In this document: one piece after another, positions 1 through 6,701 of the stretch
Numbering within the stretch: the first letter of the stretch is position 1
How the letters are laid out: the number at the start of each line of letters is the position of its first letter
DNA from: Methanosarcinaceae archaeon
GTDB taxonomy: Archaea; Halobacteriota; Methanosarcinia; Methanosarcinales; Methanosarcinaceae
NCBI GenBank assembly: GCA_030609665.1
Contig: JAUWBW010000078.1
Location: 1-8,079, forward strand
Reading direction: 5' to 3'
Length of the DNA: 8,079 nt
Translations under genes and position numbers: made by a program
The notes under the pieces: model-generated
What the model was told of the DNA's origin: nothing
What the model saw: the letters and a program-made list of their open reading frames with translations, nothing else
Databases searched by the model: none

Positions 1-849
1 CTCGTCTGCCCCGTCCAACATGTCCACCCCGTCCACTTCTTTTCCCATCCCCCACGCTTTCATAATCTCCAAAAACGCATCATCAACTGCAAAAACATCA
101 TCCCTCACATCGAATCCTTTGGCTTTGAGTTTCCTCATAAGGGCGGTTATCGCAGGAACATCTGATTCCACAGATGCCAAATATTCTTGTGGTGTGCCTA
201 CAAACTCGACCCTGCCATTGTTCATGGAAACGATCCTGTCTGCAAGCGGCAGAATCTCTTCTATTCGCTGAGTGACGTATATGATGGTCTTTCCGCCTTG
301 ATGGAGTTGTTGGATGGTGTCCAGCACATTGCCCCTTGATTCGGGGTCGAGCATGGACGTAACCTCGTCAAGAACAATGCATTCGGGTTCCATAGCGAGC
401 ACGCCTGCAATTGCAGCGCGCTGCATTTGACCGCCGCTCAGTGCTTTTGGTGCATGGGTTTTGTATTCCAAGAGCCCGACCTCGCGGAGTGACCTGTCTA
501 CCCGTTTCCGAATCTCATTTGGAGGCAGTGTCAGGTTCTCGGGACCGAATGCAATATCCTCTTCGAGGGTCGTGCCCACGAACTGGGTCTGGGGATTTTG
601 GAACACCATTCCGACAGTCTGTCGGATATTCCAGACACCGGATCTGTCTTTTGTATCCATTCCAAACACGGAAACCGAACCTTCTGTGGGGGTGAGGAGT
701 GCGTTTAGGTGGCGGACAAGTGTGGTTTTTCCGCATCCGTTCTTGCCGATAAGTGCTACAAATTCACCCTTTTCGATGGACATATCCACGCCATCAAGTG
801 CGAGGGTTCCATCGGGATATCGGTAACTTAAGTTATTGATATGGATCAT
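1..849 (-). CDS. ecfA: ECF transporter ATPase (BioM/CbiO type), cut by the left edge
   Basis: This is the energy-coupling ATPase of an energy-coupling factor vitamin transporter. It hydrolyses ATP at the inner membrane face to drive uptake by the EcfT and S-component partners. The frame starts at ATG 849 and is open for 283 codons to base 1 with no stop seen, so the end is missing. All main ABC motifs are visible: Walker A GKNGCGKTT (residues 35-43), Q-loop FQNP (Q84), signature LSGGQ (137-141) and Walker B CIVLDE (157-162). The Q-loop region reads TLEEDIAFGPENL, typical of the EcfA/CbiO family. The H-loop position reads VTQR, with Gln194 where His is usual. The gene follows bioY by 17 bp with no clear Shine-Dalgarno, so it should be co-transcribed and serve biotin uptake. 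Cobalt or nickel transport is a less likely alternative. An EcfT gene probably lies beyond the left edge. Confidence 0.93.
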   Translation of the reverse strand, partial: MIHINNLSYRYPDGTLALDGVDMSIEKGEFVALIGKNGCGKTTLVRHLNALLTPTEGSVSVFGMDTKDRSGVWNIRQTVGMVFQNPQTQFVGTTLEEDIAFGPENLTLPPNEIRKRVDRSLREVGLLEYKTHAPKALSGGQMQRAAIAGVLAMEPECIVLDEVTSMLDPESRGNVLDTIQQLHQGGKTIIYVTQRIEEILPLADRIVSMNNGRVEFVGTPQEYLASVESDVPAITALMRKLKAKGFDVRDDVFAVDDAFLEIMKAWGMGKEVDGVDMLDGADE

Positions 850-866
850 ACTGTTGTGGTCAAATC

Positions 867-1442
867 TTAAATCTCGTATTTTGATGCGATGTATGCACCC
901 GCTATTATCTTCATAAAGTCCCCGATCAAGAAAGGAAGCATTCCTGCAGCAATAGCCTGCATGATAGTCAACTTCGCAACGATTGCCAGTTGTGCCACAC
1001 CAAGCAGGTATATCACACCAAGCCCGACAGTCATGAAAACAGCATTTAGCAGGGGATTGGAGGTTTGCTTACGCTCTGCCAGGAAACCGACAACAAACGC
1101 CGCCGCCACAAAACCGATCAAATATCCGCCTGTGGGTCCAAAAAGCACTCCAAACCCTGAAGCACCGCCTGCAAATACCGGAAGTCCGACGATCCCAAGA
1201 AGCACATACACAAGCATGCTTATTGTCCCCCATTTGCTTTTGAGCATGATGCCTGCCAGAAGTACGAACAGTACCTGCAATGTGAGTGGGACCGGTCCGA
1301 TCGGGATTGGTATTTTTATATACGCGCCAACGGCTGTCATTGCCGCAAAAAGCGAGGCAAAGACCATTTTTCTTAAATTCGGTGCATTGGCGGTGGAACT
1401 AAAACCTGCATTGTTAACCATGGTCGCTTGAATGGTTGACAT
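867..1442 (-). CDS. bioY: biotin transporter S-component BioY
   Basis: BioY is the integral membrane protein that binds biotin and associates with the ECF ATPase and EcfT. The 191-residue product has a hydrophilic N-terminus of about 25 residues followed by roughly six hydrophobic segments. Family hallmarks are PIPIGPVPLTLQ (45-56), GPTGGYLIGF (102-111) and LPFLIGDFMK (169-178). The length is normal for the family. I give the longest frame, but its ATG lies inside one arm of a BirA-like operator and has no Shine-Dalgarno. Met8 (ATG 1421), between the two operator arms, is therefore a serious alternative start. Met26 would begin right at the conserved RKMVFASLFAA stretch. The gene is separated from the upstream thermosome gene by a terminator, so it has its own promoter, and it is followed at once by ecfA. 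The function is secure; only the start is in doubt. Confidence 0.93.
   Translation of the reverse strand: MSTIQATMVNNAGFSSTANAPNLRKMVFASLFAAMTAVGAYIKIPIPIGPVPLTLQVLFVLLAGIMLKSKWGTISMLVYVLLGIVGLPVFAGGASGFGVLFGPTGGYLIGFVAAAFVVGFLAERKQTSNPLLNAVFMTVGLGVIYLLGVAQLAIVAKLTIMQAIAAGMLPFLIGDFMKIIAGAYIASKYEI
1411..1442 (-). promoter_or_regulatory. BirA-like biotin operator at the bioY start
   Basis: On the plus strand the bases read TTGTTAACC (1411-1419), a 14-bp spacer, then GGTTGACAT (1434-1442). The BirA operator known from bacteria and archaea is WTGTWAACC-N14/15-GGTTWACAW. The left arm fits fully, the right arm has one mismatch (G for W), and the spacing is exact. It sits at the 5' end of a biotin transporter gene, where such a site is expected. 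The inference is repression of bioY-ecfA by a BirA protein with a DNA-binding domain when biotin is plentiful. No birA gene is in the window. Confidence 0.72.
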
Positions 1443-1444
1443 TA

Positions 1445-1452
1445 TTCTTAAA
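1445..1452 (-). promoter_or_regulatory. candidate TATA box for bioY
   Basis: Reading the minus strand, TTTAAGAA is a plausible archaeal TATA element just upstream of the BirA-like operator. A transcript starting about 25 bases downstream would begin near 1423. That is inside the operator and next to the Met8 ATG at 1421, which would give an almost leaderless mRNA. A second candidate, GTATACATGC (1471-1480), would start the transcript near 1451 instead. Confidence 0.3.
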
Positions 1453-1520
1453 TCTTACTGCCCACACCCAGCATGTATACAGGGTTTTTGAAAATTAACG
1501 AGGAATTCAAATCCTCTAAC

Positions 1521-1560
1521 GAAAGAAAAGAAAAAGAAGTACCGGATTGATGTTATCCGG
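1521..1560 (-). terminator. terminator after the thermosome gene
   Basis: On the minus strand CCGGAT-AACATCA-ATCCGG forms a perfect 6-bp stem with a 7-base loop (1542-1560), about 30 bases after the thermosome stop. It is followed by a pyrimidine-rich tract with runs of three to five T (1521-1540). Archaeal termination depends mainly on T-runs, and hairpins are optional. The combination separates the chaperonin transcript from bioY. Confidence 0.6.
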
Positions 1561-1591
1561 CAAATTATAGTTTTGATTCGATTTGACTTAT

Positions 1592-3229
1592 TTAGAAGTC
1601 CATGTCTGCCTGATCAGGCATGTCACCCATAGCACCACCGGGTCCGCCCGGACTTGCTGCTACTACATCGTCAATTCTCAGGATCATAACTGCTGCTTCT
1701 GTGGCTGCATTGATCGCCTGGGTCTTGATTCGAAGTGGTTCAACGACATTGTTCTCCCACATGTCGATCACTTCGCCTGTGTAGACATTGAGCCCTACGT
1801 TCTTGTTACCCTGCTCATGCTGGGAACGAAGTTCTACCAACTTGTCAATCGGGTCAAGTCCTGCATTCTCTGCAAGTGTCTGTGGGATAATCTCAAGTGC
1901 TTCTGCAAACTTACCTACAGCAAGCTGCTCCCTGCCTTTGAGTGTTGCAGCATATTCCCTTAGTCGAAGTGCAAGTTCGATCTCGGGTGAACCGCCACCA
2001 ACAACGATCTTCTCGTCTTCAAGAGCAACACCAACAACCCTGAGGGCATCATGAAGTGCACGCTCAAGTCCTGCAACAACTTGATCAGTGCCGCCGCGCA
2101 GGATAATTGTTATGGCTTTTTGGGTCCTGCATTTGGTAACAAACATCATCATTGTACCACCTATATCAGTCTCCTCCACAAGTCCTGCATTACCAAGATC
2201 AGAATCCATTATCTCATCAAGATTCTGGATGATATTGGCACCGGTTGCCCTGGAAAGTTTCTCCAGATCGCTTTTCTTAACTCTTCTGAGTGCAAGGATG
2301 CCGGCTTTTGAAAGATAATGCTGTGCAAGGTCATCAATACCTTTTTGGCAGAATACCGCAGTTGCACCACTTTTTATAACTTTATCAACAGCTTCCTTAA
2401 GCATTTTCTCTTCCTGGTCAAGGAACATCTGCATCTGGTCAGGTGATGTGATCTTGATCTCAGCGTTCGTCTCGGTCTTCTTGTGCTCGATTGGAGTGCT
2501 AAGGATCAGTACTTTTGCGTTTTCCACTGACTCGGGCATGTTTGGATGTACTTTCTCCCTGTCGATAACGACACCATTGACCAACTTTGAATCCTGTATG
2601 CTTCCACCGGTCTGCTTCTCGATCTTTATGTCATCCACATCGACAGTTATGCCGGAATCTGTCTTTTCGGCGATTGCTGTTACCGCATTCACCGCAAGTT
2701 CGGACAGGCTTTCCTTATATGCTTCCGCACCTTTTCCTGTGATCGCAGTCGCTGCGATCTTTTTAAGTGCTTCAGTATCATCAGTGGAAACTTTGATCGT
2801 TATAGTATCAAGGATCTCTGCGGATTTTTTTGCAGCATTCCTATAACCGGCAGCGATGAGTGTTGGATGTACACCTTTTGTAATGAGTTCCTCTGCCATT
2901 GCCAGAAGTTCACCTGCAAGGACAGCTGCGGTTGTGGTACCATCCCCAACTTCGTCATCCTGTGTTTTTGAAACCTCGACGATCATCTTTGCAGCCGGAT
3001 GTTCAATGTCCATCTCTTTAAGAATGGTTGCACCATCGTTTGTGATGACTACATCTCCCATTGAATCTACGAGCATCTTGTCCATACCTTTTGGACCAAG
3101 TGTTGTGCGCACTGCGCTTGCAACCGCTTTTGCTGCTAATATATTATTACTCTGGGCATCCCTGCCGCGTGTTCTCTGGCTTCCTTCTGCCATGATAAAG
3201 ATTGGCTGTCCAGCCATTTGTCCTGCCAA
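1592..3229 (-). CDS. ths: thermosome subunit (group II chaperonin)
   Basis: This cytosolic ATP-dependent chaperonin forms double-ring complexes that fold proteins inside a cavity closed by built-in lids. The 545-residue product is full length for the family. Visible motifs are TTLGPKGMDKML (42-53) and GDGTTT (95-100) for ATP binding and hydrolysis, GGGSPEIELA (411-420) late in the equatorial domain, a charged apical lid segment around 250-283, and a Gly/Met-rich tail (PGGPGGAMGDMPD, 527-539). The start is TTG at 3229: GGAGG (3237-3241) lies 7 bases upstream, whereas the next in-frame ATG (3217) would be 19 bases away. The residues after TTG (AGQ, then MAGQP) form a near-repeat. The gene is monocistronic: it has its own promoter region upstream and a terminator downstream. 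Codon use looks balanced, unlike the AT-rich genes to its right. I cannot tell which paralogue (alpha, beta or gamma) it is. Confidence 0.98.
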   Translation of the reverse strand: MAGQMAGQPIFIMAEGSQRTRGRDAQSNNILAAKAVASAVRTTLGPKGMDKMLVDSMGDVVITNDGATILKEMDIEHPAAKMIVEVSKTQDDEVGDGTTTAAVLAGELLAMAEELITKGVHPTLIAAGYRNAAKKSAEILDTITIKVSTDDTEALKKIAATAITGKGAEAYKESLSELAVNAVTAIAEKTDSGITVDVDDIKIEKQTGGSIQDSKLVNGVVIDREKVHPNMPESVENAKVLILSTPIEHKKTETNAEIKITSPDQMQMFLDQEEKMLKEAVDKVIKSGATAVFCQKGIDDLAQHYLSKAGILALRRVKKSDLEKLSRATGANIIQNLDEIMDSDLGNAGLVEETDIGGTMMMFVTKCRTQKAITIILRGGTDQVVAGLERALHDALRVVGVALEDEKIVVGGGSPEIELALRLREYAATLKGREQLAVGKFAEALEIIPQTLAENAGLDPIDKLVELRSQHEQGNKNVGLNVYTGEVIDMWENNVVEPLRIKTQAINAATEAAVMILRIDDVVAASPGGPGGAMGDMPDQADMDF

Positions 3230-3236
3230 ATTATAA

Positions 3237-3241
3237 CCTCC
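3237..3241 (-). promoter_or_regulatory. Shine-Dalgarno deciding the thermosome TTG start
   Basis: The minus strand reads GGAGG, then TTATAAT, then TTG. A spacing of 7 bases is ideal for the TTG at 3229 and too long (19) for the next ATG at 3217, so it fixes the start. Confidence 0.75.
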
Positions 3242-3314
3242 TTATTACAATTAGTGAATTATGATATTGATCTAAAATCCAATCCAAAATATGATTGTCA
3301 TTTTTCTCGATAGT

Positions 3315-3329
3315 GTACAGTCTGTGTAC
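3315..3329. promoter_or_regulatory. palindrome GTACA-N5-TGTAC in the thermosome 5' region
   Basis: A perfect 5-bp inverted repeat with a 5-bp spacer lies at roughly +8 to +22 of the start predicted from the TATA box. The HSR1 heat-shock regulator of Archaeoglobus uses CTAAC-N5-GTTAG, which has the same 5-N5-5 layout but a different sequence. A repressor operator controlling chaperonin synthesis is an inference from position and symmetry only. Confidence 0.35.
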
Positions 3330-3357
3330 GCTGTGGTCAATCTAAATGCAAGCACTT

Positions 3358-3366
3358 CTATATAAG
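3358..3366 (-). promoter_or_regulatory. TATA box of the thermosome promoter
   Basis: The minus strand reads CTTATATAG, a good archaeal TATA element and the best one in this intergenic region. It predicts a transcript start near 3337 and an untranslated leader of about 108 bases, long but not unusual for methanosarcinal mRNAs. The element is centred in a perfect CACTT-N6-AAGTG inverted repeat (3353-3368). Confidence 0.55.
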
Positions 3367-3373
3367 TGTAATC

Positions 3374-3399
3374 GGTGGAGAGGGTTTTGGGTGGGGAGG
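3374..3399 (+). other. G-rich tract upstream of the thermosome TATA box
   Basis: The plus strand carries GG, GG, GGG, GGG, GGGG and GG runs separated by 1 to 4 bases. The minus strand is correspondingly a C-rich pyrimidine tract. This could form a two-layer G-quadruplex or serve as an upstream activator site. It lies just upstream of the promoter and stands out in an AT-rich region. Its function is unknown. Confidence 0.3.
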
Positions 3400-3441
3400 A
3401 CTATAATTGTAAATTCGTGGTATTATACGGTTTTTAAAACA

Positions 3442-3489
3442 GAGATGTTGAGTTGTGAATTATTCTATTTTGGATTCGATGACTTTCAT
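3442..3489 (-). pseudogene. possible remnant of the HsdR N-terminus
   Basis: Two bases after the hamB stop an ATG opens the frame MKVIESKIE, then TAA, then FTTQHL. Type I restriction subunits (HsdR) commonly begin with a short stretch ending in the pattern TESxIE, followed by a hydrophobic helix. A Gln codon changed to TAA would restore an IEQFT-like start. After this the frame loses any resemblance before the thermosome promoter. No good Shine-Dalgarno is visible. The match is short, so it rests mainly on operon-like spacing and on the hsdS remnant on the other side of hamAB. Confidence 0.3.
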
Positions 3490-3491
3490 AA

Positions 3492-6400
3492 TTAGCCTTC
3501 GGCTTCCCCTGATAAGATTTGCCATACTTTTTTGCAGTCTTTTCCAGATAAATATTGGCTATGGGAAGTAACGAAATCCCACTCACCATCTTCCAAACCG
3601 TTTAAGTATTGACGCGCAGTTGCAACATTCCTATTTTCAACCTCTTGTTTAAACTTACTCCCAAGTTTCTCTGCAAAACTTCTTGGAACAGAATTCATGC
3701 GCATAAGAACAGATTCTTCACTTTTTACACCATGATAAAGCATAGCTGGCATTAAATTCAATTGTCTTTTATCCCCATCAGATAAAGTGTCAAAGTTAAT
3801 ATCACTGATTCTACTTAAAGCTGATAAACCCCATGTTCCACCATTAGCCAGTTTTCCGTATATCTCTTTATAAACTTTGGATATTTCATTCGATCCACTT
3901 CCATCAAAAAATCGAACTGCAATTTCTTGAATCGTTTCACCCTCGATCCATGCTTGCGCTATATCTGCCGTACGAGTCTGCTTTCTACCTTGCTCCTCAT
4001 CGTGGGTGAAATTCAACTGATCAATTTTAAACAAAACACTAAATAAATCGGGAAGTTTGCTCGCAGACGAACCAAATAGACTGTCAGGCATCCAGTCAGA
4101 TGTAGTTAATTTATATTCAAGCTGACTAATTTCTTTCATTGCCGTTTTAATAGACTCAACAGAAAATCCAGTCATATCTGCTCTTGCCACATTTCCCATA
4201 TTTTTTGCGATATTTTCAGTGTATTTCTTTGTGGTTTCAAGTAACTGTTCAGACAGACGTGGGTTTATGCTTTTTAATTCACTATATCCAAAAGTATTCG
4301 AGAGCATTCGGTCCATTTCATTTAAAGTTGCTTGTAATTCTTTTTTCTCATTCAACAAATGAGCAATATAACAACGGAAATCTTCCCACTGCGGAGCGTA
4401 CATCATACTTTCCAAGTCATTTAGCTTTCCGCTCTCCTCCAACGACTTCAATATAGCAATCAAACGAGAAGTTAAATCCCCCGTGCTTTCTTTAACATAG
4501 TCTATTAATTCTCTTTCCTTTTCTGCAGTATCACAAGCGATGCCTACAACTCCGACATTATCTTGTCCAACTCTGCCCGCCCGACCCGCTAAATTCCAGA
4601 ATTCTCTGTATGTCATTTTTTTACCGTATGGATACTCTATACTTTGTAAAAATACCGAAGATACGGGAAAATTAATACCTTGGGCAATGGTTGTAGTAGC
4701 ACATAGAACCTTTAATGCTTCCTCCTCAACAAGCCATTCCATTAAAGATTTTATTTCTTCAGACAGACCACTGTGATGAATACCAATACCTTTATTGAGC
4801 ATTTCAATCAATTCAAATTCTGGACTGACTTCCACTTTTAAATAGTCCTGTACCAATTGTATTTGAGGAGGTATCTTTTTCAAGTCGTCCATATTATTAC
4901 TGAGAACTCGTGCCAAACTCCATGCATTGGGTTTAGTTTTTGCGATAACAATACTTGTGCCCCGACTAGCGAAAACTTTGCCGCACCCTGCAACAATTTT
5001 GGATAAATTGGCAGAGCTTTGAGGGACTCGAATCGGCCTTGTTTCACCCACCTGGTGATTTCCTTTTAAGTGTATTGTATTAGGATTTGTAATTAATGTT
5101 TTATAATTAATTGTCCAGTCACTCCCATCTTTCTGTTTTTTCACAAGACCGACTATTCGCTCGTTGGGTTGCCAAGGGCTTGTGCTTAAGCTGATTGCTA
5201 AGCCGGCATCACGATCATGTGCTAACCAGCGTGAAAGTGTTTTGGCATTTCCCACATAAGGCATCAGCAATAAAAAATTTGCTTGAGCTTGATAATGCTG
5301 CTTCACTGTAGCAAGCAACAATTCAATGCGTAAACCTCTGTTTTCATCTTCAATATTATGAGCTTCATCCATAACCAGCAGAGACAAGGGACGATCTATT
5401 TTATGATTTCTAAGAACCAACTGCATTTTTTCAGGTGTTGCTACCAAAATATCAAAGCTCTCTGCATCAATAAGCAAATCTTCTTCTAAAACATCGATTT
5501 CAATTGCGCCGCTTAATTTTTCTACTTTGATTCCAATAGGGGAGAAATCCTTACGCATGCGTCGAGTGATTTGTGCCACTAAAGCCTTTGTGGGGGCAAT
5601 ATAGGCAATCCATCCTTTCGTTTCACCAAAATTGTTAACAGCCTGCAATATTTTGAATTGGGCAAGTAATGTTTTTCCACCTGATGTGGGCATATCAACA
5701 ACAATTGCCGTTTTAGCAGGGTCTAACAATCCCAATTCTTTAACGGCGATTTTTTGAGGTGGTAATAATTCCAAAAGAGGTTTCGCCTGATTTGTCAGAT
5801 TTTTTATGAATTTAGTGGCTTTTGAATTAATAGTACGGGCAATCCACCAAATTGAACCATTAACCATTTGTTCTGCTGAAGCATGCAACCACCGCAATAA
5901 TATTTCCAACTGTGCATCACCAGCATCACCAGAAATCTTGATAGCCAGTTTAAAGTGCCTGCCTAACTGAGATTTGATGTCCGCAGGTTCACCTTGAAGT
6001 GTATATAAGGATAAAAGTTCGGTTGCTTTCGCCCAGTGATAAAGCGACATCAAACGCATTGATTTGGCTTGACTTTCATTATTAGAATCTGTTTTCAAAT
6101 AATCATTTTCGTATTGGTCCTGTTCATCTCTTAATACAGAGATGGCTGTAGTAATATTAGTTAAATCCTGCCATGAATTTTTTCTAAATAAACTCACCCA
6201 GCAATCAAATAAACGAAATAATATACGTTGATCCCATTCTGTTATCTGATCGGGTGACAGATTGTCAATCTTCCCTGAAAAATCATCATAAATATGTTTT
6301 AAGTCCGTCCAACAATCACCACAATAAGCCAGTGCTGACAAATGCAATAAATGAAATATAAATTTCAACTCATCATTTTCAGGAAGTTCTAATACTCTAT

Positions 6401-6701
6401 ATAGTTCAAAAGCTCTGCGCGACCCTGCTAAAAACTGGTCTTGTAGCTCGTCATTATCCGTATGATTAATAAAATCGTGCATTCCTTCAATTGCAACCAT
6501 TTCATACGCCATCGCCAATCGTCTTAAGGCATCTTCATCATTAAAAGAATCATCTAAATGCAATACCAATTGTTCGCCAACGGCATTCTCTACTAATTTT
6601 GCTTTGGAAAATTGCAATATGGATTGGCGATTTTTTTCATTACCAACGGCCAGTACCGCCCAATGGGTGTCGATCTTTTGTAAGGTTTCATGTGTAATCA
6701 T
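3492..6701 (-). CDS. hamB: HamB-like SF2 helicase of a Hachiman defence system
   Basis: The 1069-residue protein is a large superfamily 2 helicase, inferred to act with HamA against phage by sensing aberrant DNA. A helical N-terminal region of about 300 residues with no recognised motif comes first. The helicase core shows Walker A MPTSGGKT (337-344, Lys343), motif Ia APTKAL (369-374), DEAH (445-448), motif V TTTIAQGINFP (669-679) and motif VI LAGRAGR with GRAGR at 706-710. The Ski2-like motif VI and the size fit HamB. About 360 helical C-terminal residues follow. The start ATG overlaps the hamA stop (ATGA) and is preceded by AAGGGGG (6709-6715), so the pair is translationally coupled. The gene is AT-rich compared with the thermosome and bioY, which suggests transfer. 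All helicase motifs are intact. The related AbpAB system is the main alternative assignment. Confidence 0.87.
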   Translation of the reverse strand: MITHETLQKIDTHWAVLAVGNEKNRQSILQFSKAKLVENAVGEQLVLHLDDSFNDEDALRRLAMAYEMVAIEGMHDFINHTDNDELQDQFLAGSRRAFELYRVLELPENDELKFIFHLLHLSALAYCGDCWTDLKHIYDDFSGKIDNLSPDQITEWDQRILFRLFDCWVSLFRKNSWQDLTNITTAISVLRDEQDQYENDYLKTDSNNESQAKSMRLMSLYHWAKATELLSLYTLQGEPADIKSQLGRHFKLAIKISGDAGDAQLEILLRWLHASAEQMVNGSIWWIARTINSKATKFIKNLTNQAKPLLELLPPQKIAVKELGLLDPAKTAIVVDMPTSGGKTLLAQFKILQAVNNFGETKGWIAYIAPTKALVAQITRRMRKDFSPIGIKVEKLSGAIEIDVLEEDLLIDAESFDILVATPEKMQLVLRNHKIDRPLSLLVMDEAHNIEDENRGLRIELLLATVKQHYQAQANFLLLMPYVGNAKTLSRWLAHDRDAGLAISLSTSPWQPNERIVGLVKKQKDGSDWTINYKTLITNPNTIHLKGNHQVGETRPIRVPQSSANLSKIVAGCGKVFASRGTSIVIAKTKPNAWSLARVLSNNMDDLKKIPPQIQLVQDYLKVEVSPEFELIEMLNKGIGIHHSGLSEEIKSLMEWLVEEEALKVLCATTTIAQGINFPVSSVFLQSIEYPYGKKMTYREFWNLAGRAGRVGQDNVGVVGIACDTAEKERELIDYVKESTGDLTSRLIAILKSLEESGKLNDLESMMYAPQWEDFRCYIAHLLNEKKELQATLNEMDRMLSNTFGYSELKSINPRLSEQLLETTKKYTENIAKNMGNVARADMTGFSVESIKTAMKEISQLEYKLTTSDWMPDSLFGSSASKLPDLFSVLFKIDQLNFTHDEEQGRKQTRTADIAQAWIEGETIQEIAVRFFDGSGSNEISKVYKEIYGKLANGGTWGLSALSRISDINFDTLSDGDKRQLNLMPAMLYHGVKSEESVLMRMNSVPRSFAEKLGSKFKQEVENRNVATARQYLNGLEDGEWDFVTSHSQYLSGKDCKKVWQILSGEAEG

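Noticed and set aside
20..826. Several overlapping ORFs on both strands (20-271, 411-695, 461-826, 515-736)
   Set aside because: All lie over the ecfA coding frame, which carries every ABC ATPase motif and continues through the left edge.
889..1431. 180-residue plus-strand ORF opposite bioY
   Set aside because: It is the mirror frame of bioY, whose product has clear family signatures. The antisense translation has no recognisable motif and no upstream ribosome binding site.
1500..1516. GAGGA-N7-TCCTC hairpin upstream of bioY as an operator
   Set aside because: The stem is short and lies immediately after the thermosome terminator. The BirA-like site at 1411-1442 explains control better.
1583..3236. 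Multiple plus-strand ORFs across the chaperonin gene
   Set aside because: They are shadows of the thermosome coding strand, with Ser- or Cys-rich translations typical of antisense reading.
3494..3504. AGCC-TTC-GGCT mini-hairpin at the hamB stop as a terminator
   Set aside because: The stem is only 4 bp, lies partly in coding sequence and has no following T-run. I see no convincing hamB terminator; GTTTTAAAAAC near 3430-3440 is also too weak.
4184..4776. Plus-strand ORFs of 78 and 90 codons inside hamB
   Set aside because: They overlap conserved helicase sequence, including the GRAGR region. They have no ribosome binding site and no sensible composition.
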